A stretch of 64,000 nt of DNA from Climacium dendroides. Taxonomy: Eukaryota; Streptophyta; Bryopsida; Hypnales; Climaciaceae. Within the stretch, counting starts at the first letter, position 1, and every line of letters begins with the position of its first letter. A model generated the notes under the pieces. The model was given only the letters and a program-made list of their open reading frames with translations. It ran no database searches and had not been told where the DNA came from. The stretch spans positions 992,001 to 1,056,000 of the forward strand of contig OX467084.1 in assembly GCA_950106755.1 (NCBI GenBank), read 5' to 3'. Both the position numbers and the translations under genes were made by a program. Below, in pieces: positions 34,751 through 46,309 of this stretch.

Positions 34751-37137
34751 ACATTTAAGGACATATATTACATAGTAGTATTACATGTTGGTTTTGAGAA
34801 ATCATCTTTTTTCAACCATCATTTATATTCCTATAAAAGTGAAACATGACAAACATGTGCTTCCTCCTTCTCAAAATAATCTTCCTATTAGACAAAGTGT
34901 TTGTAAGTGCAGTTTGATGCTCTCTATAAATTTTAGAATTAGAATACATACAATTAGGATAAAAAAATACTAGATTGATGGGTTGTTTTTTTCAGGTTTC
35001 TCTTCCATACTACAATTTATAGATAGTACTAGGGACTTCCATTACATACATAAATTGTTGAGATGAAGATAAGTTGTTTTATTGACTTTAATTTCTTAGA
35101 TCCACGTAAACTACTTATACCAATTGCTAGTGGAAATAGGTCCAAAGTTTTTGTAATGATTTGGTGATATCATTGGAAAGAATTAGTCCAATGAGGGCAA
35201 CCTTTCAAGTCAAAGAGTTAAAGTGATGGATTTGAGACACTTGGGGGCTCACGGATTAAAAGGTATTAAAATGGAGGAATTAAGGTACAACTCATATTAG
35301 TCTATTACAATCCATGTCAGTTTGCATCTTAAAAAAAAGAGAAAAAAAAGTCCACTATACTTGTAATTATACTAGATGAAAGGCTTCCTATTGTGAACTC
35401 CTAAAGGCCTTGGAGATCTAAATTTGTTTTCACCTAGTATGAAGTCTAATTCCATCAGCTATAATATTTGTACCCAATATCAAAATTTTTTAAAAAAAAA
35501 TTCAAAAAAAAATTTCAAAGTTAATGAGAATTTCTGGATAAAATGTATAGGAGATGTACAAGTTGGTGTAGTTGCCCAAAACATTGAGAGTAATATATAT
35601 TTAGATTTAAAATCTTGATTAGAAAAAGAATTATATAACTAGCGAAAGGTACATATGTTCATACCTTGTGTCACAATTTTTGGTATATGTTAACGAAATT
35701 CCAATTATAAGAACCTACCTAAATTTTGAATTATTTGTTCAACAAACAACCCGACATGGGGGGTAAATTTTTAATCAGATTTTTAAATTTTTCTCCTTTG
35801 ACAGATTCATACAACACATGTCTAAGGAGTTCATCCAAGGCCCAACTATTTTCATAACTTTTGGCTAGAGGGTTAAAAAGTGATTGTATGATATGTATTC
35901 TTCATTACTTGGTAGGTAACTCAATTTTTTTTACCCAAGGGTATTTTCGTTTTTTAAATTTAAAAACTAATTTCTAGATTTATGTAGATGTGGAAAGCTT
36001 TGAATCATTCTATTTTGATTAATAAGATGAAAGTTATGAAGCATCATAATTTGTGGGTTGTTATGATTTTCTATTCTCAAATAAACTTTAAAAAACAATT
36101 TAACTCCATTTTGAAATTTTGAAAAATAATAAAAAATTGTGAAATGTTCCTTGTTTATCTCAAAAAATACAACCATTTGGATAAGCATTTTTTAATTTTG
36201 GTGCTAGATTCATAGTTATTTTGTTAGTATATTCAATCATTACCTATTTCTTTCCACTTCTTATTTTTTCCTATTTGATGCACCTTTGCAAATGATTTGG
36301 AATTTTTCAAGCACATAAAAAATTTGCTTTGAAGAATAAGTCCAAAGAAGAACCACCATTTTTCACATATCTTTATACCAATGTAACCTTATGAAGTGCA
36401 AGTGTTAATTTTTTTGGTGGGTTAAAAAAAAGGATTTTTGTCGATTCAAATTTTAATATCATAGTGGAAAATACACACCTTTCTAAATGTGGTACTTGCA
36501 CTACAAATAACAATTTTGGAGTATTTTTAGTGAACAATATAATAAAAAATATTTACGGATTAAAGGATGTTATGACAAAAAGTAGTTGATGGATGACTTG
36601 ACTGTTCACTCTAGAAACAAAGAATGCATCTATTGATCCACTAGTTGAACCATTTTGATGATCACCTTGGTTGTGGGGTTATGTTCTTTATGGGCTACTT
36701 TTGTGCATTGTAATATATGACTACTTCTAAAAACATAAGCTCTAACTATACATAGTGCTCATCCATTTTTTTTGGACATTCTTAGCAATTTTACCCTTTT
36801 CATAAATTACCTAAACCTTTGGCATTTTCTAATTGAACAAGTATGAAGAGGCATATTCATATCAAGTTTTCTAAATTTTCAAAAACTTCAACACTTTCAA
36901 AAACTTCAAAATTTAAAAACAATAAAGCAATTTCAAATCCTTGGTACAAATTTAAAAACTCTATTCCTTCACATTTCAAGAACAACACTTATTGATTAAC
37001 AAAAAATTCAAAACATTAATTATGTTTCAAGAAAATAAAAACAAAAAACAAAACAATCGGTATATTTCTGCTGTCACTACTTACAATGCTTTGTTAGATT
37101 CTTAACATACTCTTGATTTTTTTGAGCCTATTACAAT
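34751..37137. other. AT-rich intergenic, nothing recognised
   Basis: Very AT-rich with long A and T runs (for example near 35487 and 36100). Frames are short and featureless, with no repeats obvious by eye beyond simple sequence. Confidence 0.5.
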
Positions 37138-37900
37138 CAGACCTCGATAAGTGTTACCTCGATTAGTATTAAAACTCTATATTGGTTATGGAATTCTATT
37201 CTCCCTTAAAATTAAGACTAGTAAGTGTTATGTGCTAAGTGTTATGCAATTTCGTGCTCCCAACTTTGTTAATTTTACTTCCATAAGTGATAAGTTTCCA
37301 AAAAATGGCTTTTTGTAAGAGCCATCACTTGGGGGCAGATAATTTTGAAGTACAGTAATAATTTCTAGTTGCTAAGTGACTCTAGATGTCCATTCTAGAA
37401 ACAAATTGATAGGTAGATGTATTTTTGAGCTCATGAACTGAGAGATCATATATTTTTAAGTTCATAAAGTAAAAAATAATTGTACTTCTAAGTTTATAAA
37501 TTTAAAAATAAAAGGCAACTAGGCAAGGCGGTCAGGATTATGAGAAGGGACCGGAGGGTACATAATTATTATTTGTGTTGTGAACTCTTTTATAGAATAT
37601 ATATGTGGATAGAGTTTTCATTTGTATTGCAAATTCATTGATAGAAGATATATTGTTAAAGTATATTTCCTACAGTTTGCAATGGCAAAGGGTCATGAGT
37701 TCATGTTAAAGCAAAAACATGTATTGATTCATTCTTTCAACGGCCTTAGATCAATAATGAATCAATATTTTGTAATTTCATCCATTTTTTCTATGAATGT
37801 TATATATTTACCTTTTTAATTCTTTTGAGTGTTATTTTTTATAAGAATTATAAATTATCGGTATCACCCTCTATAAGTGTTATGTGTTATTAGCGTTACT
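37138..37900. mobile_element. Possible pogo/Emigrant-like Tc1-mariner relic
   Basis: The left end CAGACCTCGATAAGTGTTACC and following 'TTAGTATTAAAACTCTATATTGG' resemble plant pogo-like termini, which start CAG..ACCTCTATAAATTAATA. The right side near 37860-37900 has TATCGGTATCACCCTCTATAAGTGTTA. The word AAGTGTTA recurs several times. No transposase is visible. This is a tentative call from memory of the terminus style. Confidence 0.3.
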
Positions 37901-38004
37901 TAGGTAACTATATTTGAGCCTTTTCTTGTCGATGTTGTGTTTTTCGTTTGCTGTGTTGTTTATGATTTCAAGGATCTCTGAGCTTCTTTTCACTGCATTA
38001 CGAG

Positions 38005-39087
38005 ATGTCGTCAATCGAGGGTGAAGGTCTGCTAAAACAAGAGGTTTTAGGATTCGAGTTGGTAATAAATTGGGTGTGGGAATTCATCCTAGAGCATACC
38101 ATGGGCCCCAGTATCATTGACGCTATGGAGCGGAGCTGTGGATTTCACTTTCCTTCGAATATCGCGCACTTGAACTAGATGCACTTTGTGCGAAGATTGA
38201 CCGATATAGCGGATGGCGTACCTTTTGACTCAGGTAAGGCCATTCAATTTCTGGATGGTCTCCGTACAACTCTTGTCACGAGCGATCGTGTCAACGGGCA
38301 ACAGGTCAGGTGGAGACCGGGGTTCGTCCAGCTCACGCTCAGCTTGGGGGAACTTGATGAGCCCATTCAAGTCTTGCAGGCTGAGCTCATGAGTTTCGAG
38401 AGGCGAAGGTCTACTCCTGACCAAGATGAGGAACCACGACAGCTTTTGTCGGATTTCATTTGGTTCGCTTAGAGTCTCTTTGGATGCTTGGCCTTGGACA
38501 AGATACTTGAAGAGGTGACTTCAGAAGAAGAGAGGGCATCACTCACTAAGCCCCGTGCTACGGAGGAGTTGGAGGAGGAAACAGTAACGAGGTTTGAGGA
38601 AGCTCTCCGAAAGTTGCAAGATGAACGTGTGGCGTGGGAGAACGCCTTGGAGGACCAAAAGCATGTGTATGAAGGTAGCTTTGCTACACTCCAGACTGAT
38701 CCCAAAAGAACCTTGCAAATCCAAGACAAGCTCACAATGCTTCACTCAGAGTTTGCAGCATCCGGGTTCGAACCGAAGGCTCGTTTCCTTCACTTTGATG
38801 CCAAGGACACATCTCTCACGGCTGTTCTAAACCCTTTTGAGAGCCTTCAACCCGTCGTGAAGTTGCAGTATGCATCTTCTCCAGGTGATGTTGCGGCGGT
38901 TCCGATGAAGAAGTTCTCAGCAAGAGAAGATTATATTTTGCAGAAAGGTCTTCTTAAATACGGCAAGGGAAATCTACAAAGGATTATCGATCATGCAAGC
39001 GCATCATCACTCCAAGGGCGTTTGTTGTAGGATGTGCAGGAGCACCTTCATAGCTGCGAGGAGAACACATCCTTGTACTCACCATGA
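38005..39087 (+). pseudogene. Helical-domain plus Myb protein, copy 2 (three in-frame TAG)
   Basis: One continuous frame of 361 codons from MSSIEGEG at 38005 to TGA 39085, broken only by TAG at 38176, 38470 and 39028. The N-terminus has VINWVWEFILEHT and IAHLN(stop)MHFVRRL, matching copy 1 (WVWEYLLSH, SRLCQMRFLQEL). The middle has a SLFGCLAL motif and a Glu-rich coiled coil (SEEERASLTKPRATEELEEE). The C-terminus has a Myb-like domain (MKKFSAREDYILQKGLLKYG, LQGRLL(stop)DVQEHL). No intron is seen where copy 1 has one, so this may be a retrocopy. Against paralogues the TAGs fall at Gln, Trp and Lys. The function is unknown; a DNA-binding role is inferred from the Myb part. Confidence 0.68.
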
Positions 39088-40639
39088 AAGGATGTGGGAC
39101 GTGGGGGGGGGTTGAGTGAGTTCAGTGTCGAATTAGTAGACTTGTGAGACTTGTATTGGAGCTTCGGTTGATGTTTGTGGTTGCGTAGAAGTCTCCGTCC
39201 CCTGTTGATCGGGCAGGAAGTGCCTGATTTTATCATTGAATAATATGTTGTTTTCTCTAATTTTCCACTGATTTTCCACTTTTTTTCCACTAGAGGTGTG
39301 CAAAATATACCTCTACAAGGAATTTTCCTTGGAATGAAATGAGGTTATTTCTTCACTTATCCTGGGTTTGCACACACAACATGCTGTAGCACAAAATTTT
39401 GATCATATCCAATAGAAGAAGTCACCCCGTGGCAAGAATTCTCAGTTCTGCCGAAATCGACACCGATGCAATTCAGTAGCTATGATTCGATAATCCACAC
39501 AACTCAATAAATTTTCTATGTCTTTTTGTCTCTTCCTACAAACTAAGAGATTCAATTCTTGAATACCCACAACAGTATAAGAAAAGAAATTTGGAATTTG
39601 AAATGCAAAGATCGGCTTTCAGTACCATTGTCAGTTTGTTTTCAAAATTCTCCCCAAAAATGCACTTATAGTTCACGAAATCTCGATCCCAAACCAACAG
39701 TGACTTCCCCGGAAGTGAACATCAACCTAAGTTTCACTCCAACTGGAGGAAATTGGTTCTTACATCTGGACGGTGGGTCCTGAAATGAGACCCCATTTAA
39801 AAATGGCGCTCTTCTGGAGCGAACTGAGTTGACTTTGCTCGAAGTTATGTGACTCAATTTACAAAAAAACTTCATCTTATGGGCATTTGGGAGGGGAGGG
39901 AGTCTCCAAATTGAGAATAAGGTGAAGGTACCCCATGATTGATCAAATAGGTAATACTGAACATGGTTTGGAGTGTTGCAAGGGAAAGCAAATATTTTCA
40001 AACGTGCATTGATAGGAATGATTGAGATTTCAAAAAAATTAGTAATTTTATCGATTGAACTGAAATTACTATAAATTTTAGAAATCAAAAAGTGTTGGTA
40101 ACCTATAGACATTCCCTTGACTCTTCTAAATCCTATCTGAACTACACTGTTTTCCTAATCACTACTTCTTGCTTACTTACTCACCACTATAAAATATGTT
40201 TTGTGACTTTATACATTATAACGCATTCTAAAGCTTGGTTGGAAATTGACCCTAGCTTTGTTGGAGAAATAGAGCATCTTCCAGCTCAATATTTTGACGA
40301 ATGTTTTAATACTCCATAATAAGTGTTATAAGATTTAGGAGTATTTTATGCTATGAGTTGCTTCATACAGTGGTGTTTTTCCATATATATAAGGTACAAT
40401 GCTCATGAAACGACCTTTTGAGGTCTAGTTGGATTTTTTAATGGATTAAAGTATTTTCCATTATTCTTTACTTGAAGAATAAGGGGTGCAAAATCTAACA
40501 TAAGTTGTTTCATATTTTTCAATGCATATATAAATTGTTTATGAATTACTTATAAAATTTCAAAGAATTCTATCATAGTCATCCATTTTTTATCTCAGGC
40601 CTTTTAATATCCATATATCTACAATTTAAAAAAAAAGAA
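39088..40639. other. Intergenic, nothing recognised
   Basis: No coding frame with domain features. The 39666-40112 minus frame has no recognisable content. Confidence 0.45.
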
Positions 40640-40755
40640 TTCAAAATTACCTCTTCTTTCAAACAAGATAAATAAAATTTATACGTAAGAAATAATGTCA
40701 GAGAACTATGAAGAGAAGCACATGTAATGAGAATGTAATCTCAAAATTGTTAGAG

Positions 40756-40882
40756 CTTTTCGGTTTGAATATTTTTATTTCTGAAATCTGATGGATTTGA
40801 AACTGCAGTATGGACCTATATCAGGTCTATGCGCTGTACTCAATCCCCGTCATTCAAAAATAAAAAATTTCAAACCGAAAAG
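40756..40882. repeat. Hairpin repeat H1 (127 bp)
   Basis: Inverted arms CTTTTCGGTTTGAATATTTT and its near complement ending AAACCGAAAAG enclose a centre with GGACCTATATCAGGTC. A second copy, H2, lies 908 bp downstream. Confidence 0.75.
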
Positions 40883-40994
40883 GTATAATAAGGTCTTTTT
40901 TTGTTTCAATCCTAAATCCATCTTATTGAAAGACCTTCTTGATCGTTTCCCAATGGAGTCCTTTAGGAAATAAAGGACTACTCGATTAAAACAT

Positions 40995-41456
40995 GACCAC
41001 AAGCTAACTCCTAAACCCTACAAAAATACCTGAGCCAAATCATTCTCCAGTAATGAAGCTCACCTCCGCAGTGCACACAGAAGATCAAAGCGACTAATGC
41101 GTAGCACACACACACACAATTCTCCAAAGAAGAAGTAAATGAGAGATCGGAAGAGAAGACAATGAGAGGGAGACAAGAGAAATAGCAGGTATCCCAAGCA
41201 AGCTTGCTGTTGTTCAATTCAGGAACATTACTCCTGAAGCCCGAGTCAAAAGAAATCGATCCTTCCATCAACGGTACAGGAAAACCCCTACATCCGTCTT
41301 GAAGTAGGCACTCGTCATTGTGATAATCTGCATCCATGTTGAAATCAGAGCCCAATCAAAGACAAGACCACAAGCTGAACCCTAAACTTTATCCAAATAA
41401 CTAAATCAAATCATTCTCCTGTAACGAAGCTCACCTCCATAGTCCACACACAGAAT
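40995..41456 (-). repeat. R repeats R1 and R2
   Basis: The R repeat (plus strand ACCACAAGCTRA...CCTAAACCCTAC, CAAATCATTCTCC, ACACACACACAC, GATCGGAAGAGAAGACAATG) occurs here in tandem and again at 57436, 57798 and 60368. The minus strand of R1 holds a 114-codon frame (MDADYHNDECLLQDG) matched in R3 (MDAGYHNDKCLFEDG). This may be a remnant of a coding exon; no family is recognised. Confidence 0.7.
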
Positions 41457-41547
41457 TAAGGAATAGAAATTAACCTCTTCTTTTGAGAATTCAAATTTAA
41501 CTCTTCTTTAAAACACAATAAATGAATTTTAATTCTTCATTCGAGAA

Positions 41548-41898
41548 TTAAAATTTACCTCTTCTTTAAAATAGGATAAATAAAATTTATACGTAAGAAA
41601 TGATATCAGAGAACTATGAAAAGAAGTACATGTGAAGAGAATGTAATCTTAAAATTGTTATAGCTTTTCGGTTTGAATATTTTTATTTCTGAAGTCTGAT
41701 GGATTTGAAACTGCAGCATGGACCTATATCAGGTCTATGCGCTGTACTCAATCCCCTTCATTCAAAAATAAAAATATTCAAATCGAAAAGGTATAACAAG
41801 ATCTTTTTTCATTCCAATCCTAAATCAATATTCTTTCAAGACCTTCTTGATCATTTTCCCCTTGAGACTACTCAATTAAAACATGACCACAAGCTAAC
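41548..41898. repeat. Second unit of the 908-bp duplication, with hairpin H2
   Basis: H2 at 41664-41790 has arms CTTTTCGGTTTGAATATTTT and AAATATTCAAATCGAAAAG, nearly perfect over 30 bp. The unit is cut at CTAAC (41894-41898), which is repeated at 57436-57440 on the other side of element C. Confidence 0.8.
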
Positions 41899-42988
41899 TG
41901 TAGCGATTAGTCGGACCAGTATTCTTCTAGTTAGCCCTTAATTCACACCAAAGGCCTTCTTAGAGTAAACCGCTTCGGAATCGTTCCCACGAGGACTTGT
42001 GGATTACAGTTTTATAGGCTATCCCGGTCTAAGCATTCATTTTCCTCTCCGTCAAACAGCTACGGACTATAGGTCCGGTTCAGACACTAGTGTCGGGTGG
42101 GTTCCGGAAGGATCCGGAAACCGTTTCAGTGTCTCTTTCGGGATCCCTGGGTTTGGATGACAAGTGGCCAGATCCACCGTCCGGATGCTTACCGTGTCCG
42201 GAAACATGCTCTCTTTTGCTCTCTCTAATACTAACAGTAACCTAACTCTTTAGGGACCGGAAGTGTCCTCCTGTTCCGTCGCCTTACAAATCCGGAAGTT
42301 CTTCCGAATTGGGTCACACAGGGACGGTCAAGAACTACAACGACATTCTAACCTTTAATCGAACACTGAGCCTCCTGTCGACCGGGTGGTTTCTCCTATA
42401 CTTTCTTGGGCTTGCACTAGGGCTTAACTCTGTTCTACGAGGAATTCGGGCAATCCGGAATTCGGGCACGTCCAGCAATACTCCCGTACACGGAAGTTGC
42501 GAACAGCCTCTCAGATACTCCTTTTCACCTAGGGCTATATCCTACACGCAGGCTATACCGGCATCCGAGCAGTACTATACTAACCTTACTATCGAAACCA
42601 TCCGGTTGATCTCCCCCTCAAGTTAATACATCCGGATACTCTCACAACATCGACTCTTGCCACACAAGGTAAGTTCTTAGTCCTGGAAACGCAAAAATGG
42701 ACTCACACCTCTCACAAACATATACCGTACATAAGAAAGATAAGAGATTGGATACTCCAACACACTTTAGATTTAAGCTCAGAAAAAGATACAATGCTGA
42801 AACTATGAAATAGCTGTGAATGACCAGAAAGGTCATTAAAAGTCCTACTTATACTAAGACTAACGTCATCCTAAAAATCCTACAAAGCATTCCTACTAGT
42901 CCGCTAGATTTCCGGAAAATTCCAGATCCTATTTTTCCGGCTTTGACTGCCGGACTCCGGTATTACCGCTATACTACACTACTGTATA

Positions 42989-43511
42989 CTATTCTTTTGA
43001 ATCCGGATCTTTAGGAGGAACATAGTCCTTCAGAAGATCCAACTTTACCTCTTTCCGGCTACCCTCCGGAGAAAACAGATTCGGACCCCTTTGGCCCCAT
43101 CTTGGAATTTCCACAATACTGGTGTCCTTGTCTACACTCTTAGTCCCGACTACCTGAGTGTCCGGACTTCCTCTAGCATCCTTCTGAGTCTTCTTATGAC
43201 GCGGAGAAGACTGCACCGTCCGGCCGGCGTGAACTTCCGGAGAAGCACCTGTCAGGCCAATGGTCGGAGTCACCAACAACAGGTCTTCACTTCTCGGAGA
43301 TACCACTACTCCCCAGTCCACTCCTTCTAGTCTTCCGGCTGGTGGTGAAAGTTCCGGATTCACCGGGACCACCGGTGAGACCTCCGTAACCATAGGTTCT
43401 GGATCGCTGCTTTCCGGAACCACCAAAGTCTGCGCTGACGGGGGAGATTGAGGTGCCGGATCCGACTCCGTGGACATAAAGTACTCCATCATTTCCCTCA
43501 TTGCGGCCCGG
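42989..43511 (-). pseudogene. Element C ORF, C-terminal part
   Basis: This continues the C frame across the G3 insertion once the duplicated CCGG is counted once, giving about 701 codons in all. The segment begins AAMREMMEYFMSTESD, is rich in Pro and Ser, and ends LLKDYVPPKDPDSKE at TAG. It has no domain of its own. It probably forms a disordered tail like the charged tails of A and B. Confidence 0.75.
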
Positions 43512-46266
43512 TGTCGGGTAATAAGAGTTTGCTTAGGGGAAACACAGGGTTTTTTGCTGCAACTAGAAGTGATTAGGTTTGGGAGCAAGTGAAAACAAAG
43601 TCAGGTCTTTGATTTATAACACCAAACTAAGAGAATACAATAGATGATAATACTTCAAGTGGAGGGAACTAAAGCTGTCCGTAAATAAATGGATGAACCA
43701 TCAAGGTAAAAGAATAATCTTGAATACGCAAGAGTATGTATATAAGTATAGGTAGAAATACTTGTATTCAAATACAAACGTCTTTATACCAAATATACAA
43801 TATGTATAAAAGTCGTGTACGTATAGTCGTACAATACAAGTATAAAATACGCATAAAATTCGTGTACGTATATACGTATAAATATGTGTATATGAATATG
43901 TAGAATACGTATATAATAGACCGTATATACACCGTATAAATATTAATACAAGTGTTTGTGTGGTTCTAAATGAAGTAGGAATCAAAACCGCAAGCCTTGA
44001 AACTCTTGAAGAAAGCAGCAACACTAAAATGGATGCTCCAAACACATCATAATCTCAAATGAAGTGTGTTATAAGTTTTTGAAAAGCTAACAACACCATC
44101 TACTCTTCCTCCAAATTTCAACAGAATCGAACTTACAAGTCATAAGTTATAGTCTTTCAAAGTTGGTGCTCCAAAATCCCTTGGCAACCGAACATGCATA
44201 CACCTTGTAAGACATAAAATGCTCAAAAACGCTCCAAATTGCTTGATATTTGAGTCTTTGAAAAGCTTAAAGTATCATAAAGATCTCCTCCAAAACTGAA
44301 CTCAAAATTCCAAATACTCCTCCTTCTATAGCACCCCAAACTTAAGCACTTCAAATTTGCTTGGCAGCTGAATGTGCATGTGCTAGTTTCGGCCACAAAA
44401 TGTTCAATAATACTCTAAAACTCTTGAAACTTGAAAGGTTGGAATCCTAACTTGCCTTAAAACTCTACACCAAATGTTCAATTCCAAATTCCACCCTACC
44501 TAAGTTCTATGACACTCCAAATTCAAAACTAAAGTTTGTAGAAGCGGTCTCTAACTTTATCTCCTTCTTCCTATCACTCCTTCACATTTCTGTCTATAAC
44601 TTTTGTTTCACAAACTCAATTTACAAGTGTGATAGCTTTTTGAAAAGCTAACAATAAGACCTACACTTCCTCTAAATTTCACTTGAATACAAGAAATATT
44701 GAGTCTGCAGGAGAGGCTCGAAGTCTCCACTTCTCTAATCGGATAGCAGCAGACCTTCCCTCACTCTTTTACTTATAACTTTCTCATAACAACTCCAAAT
44801 CAAGTGAAACTAGTGCCAAAAGAAGCGCAAGAACAAGGTGTGCAACTCTGCCAAATCTCGAATCAAAATTCGTCTCCTACACAAAGCCTTAGTCGCTCGA
44901 AAATCACAGTATGCAAAAACTTTTTTCTTTCTCCATAACAACCCACAAAAAAAAAAAAGAGATGGAGGAGGAAGCTCCCTCCTTCCTTATCTCCTCTCCT
45001 AAGGACCACATCAGCCCATGACTTGACCCATAAGGCATCTAGAAGCCCATTGGTTGAGGTACTACTCCCTCTTATCTCCACTACATCTTCTATTCATTTA
45101 CTAAAATCTTAGAAATTCAACTAGAAGGGAAAAACCAAGTAGGAAAAAAAACCCTTCTCACAACTTATTGTAGGAACTTTAGAACAAGTTAAGGTTCCTC
45201 TAAACTCAACATAAAAAAAAACACTGGATTACAAATCAACCGCTCTTAAAGGTATTTTAAGAGGAAATAAATGACTAAACATGTAAAAACTCAAGGATTT
45301 GAAGAACTACTTCGGAAATGAAACTAGCCCTCCGTTGACTACTCAAATGACTGAGTTGCCCTTGAAGCCAAAGGCGATGCCCAACTTCACTTGAAATGCG
45401 ACTAACCATCTGCCTTTCAGCGTTATTCTCAAAACGTCCTTCAAATATCATTTGATGATCTCCAGAAAGCGTAGATTCAGCCTCCAAAACAATAACCAAG
45501 GCCCTGGTATCAAGTTGAATACTTGCAGCTGCAAATTGAAAATTACTTGGGTCTGGATCTGTTCGCGGTTGAACACAACGCTCAGAAGGCTCAACTTCAT
45601 CACGTACACGACGTCTTGAAGTAGAAGGCAAATCAGGATCAAACAGTGGTTGAGATAATGGTAGCTTCCAATCCTCAAGATTCTGCGAATCCATCACTAC
45701 AAATAACTGAATCCAAAATCAAAGCCTAAACAGGTTCTTCTAAACCAAGGAATGTAACCCATTCCCTTTATACAAAACTAATAGCTTCATTGAGAAGCTA
45801 ATTCCAACTAACCAATCCCAAGTCAAATATTTATAGGTATATGTTTTTGTCTCAAAAGAAAACCTATGTAGAAATGGATCAAGGTACACTGCTTCGTTCA
45901 TCTGATACCACACGATGCAACCATCAACGGTATAAAACCGTTGTGGGGCTAACAATCAACGCCAAGTTGTGGACTTGGCTGGTTGTTGAAGTCCCCGTTA
46001 GTTGTCGACTGGTTCCGGGTTCGAATACCATCGGGCCCGTTGAATCAATCTGAGCAGCGGCAACTTGGCACCGCTAGTGAAGGCAGGAAATAACCAGCCA
46101 GCCAGCCTCCTACTTCCCCTGAGCTAAGCGACAAGATGTAGTACAAAACCCAAACCGTGGATTTCTCCACGACCCCACCTTTTCTAACTCAATCCTTATA
46201 CTCCATTGACGTTCTAAAGAGTTCTTTTCGTAGTTTTTAAACACCACACCTATTTACAACACGACA
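43512..46266 (-). repeat. G3 3' LTR (2755 bp)
   Basis: Same length and near-identical sequence to 52606-55360. The minus strand starts TGTCGTGTTGTAAATAGG and ends ATTACCCGACA. It is preceded in the element by the purine tract AGAAGGGGTGAA (46267-46278), the likely polypurine primer. It contains a 140-codon ORF and a patch rich in TACGTATA words (about 43740-43960). Confidence 0.93.
45275..45694 (-). CDS. LTR-embedded ORF (3' LTR copy), unknown
   Basis: About 139 codons starting MDSQNLEDWKLPLSQ, with a basic RRRV segment, Ser-rich stretches and the end SEVVLQILEFLHV. It has no recognised domain. It lies in the part of the LTR upstream of the likely promoter (U3), about 570 nt from the LTR start. 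An identical frame except one Asp/Asn change is in the other LTR. Because the LTRs are young copies, this identity does not prove selection. Confidence 0.35.
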   Translation of the reverse strand: MDSQNLEDWKLPLSQPLFDPDLPSTSRRRVRDEVEPSERCVQPRTDPDPSNFQFAAASIQLDTRALVIVLEAESTLSGDHQMIFEGRFENNAERQMVSRISSEVGHRLWLQGQLSHLSSQRRASFISEVVLQILEFLHV

Positions 46267-46309
46267 TTCACCCCTTCTAAACCTGCACATCCTCTGGTAT
46301 GTGCCAAGG

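Larger units (their letters stand above)
40640..41547. repeat. First unit of a tandem duplication of about 908 bp
   Basis: The unit contains a hairpin repeat (40756-40882) followed by two tandem R repeats (about 40995-41364 and 41365-41456). The second unit starts about 908 bp later (41548-41898) and, after the element C insertion, resumes at 57436 up to about 58062. Matching words include TTTATACGTAAGAAAT, GGATTTGAAACTGCAG and CATGACCACAAGCTAAC. Confidence 0.8.

Noticed and set aside
46011..46040. tRNA-like B box (GGTTCGAATACC) in the G3 LTR, suggesting a SINE-derived part
   Set aside because: The spacing departs from the B-box consensus and no A box or cloverleaf could be found.
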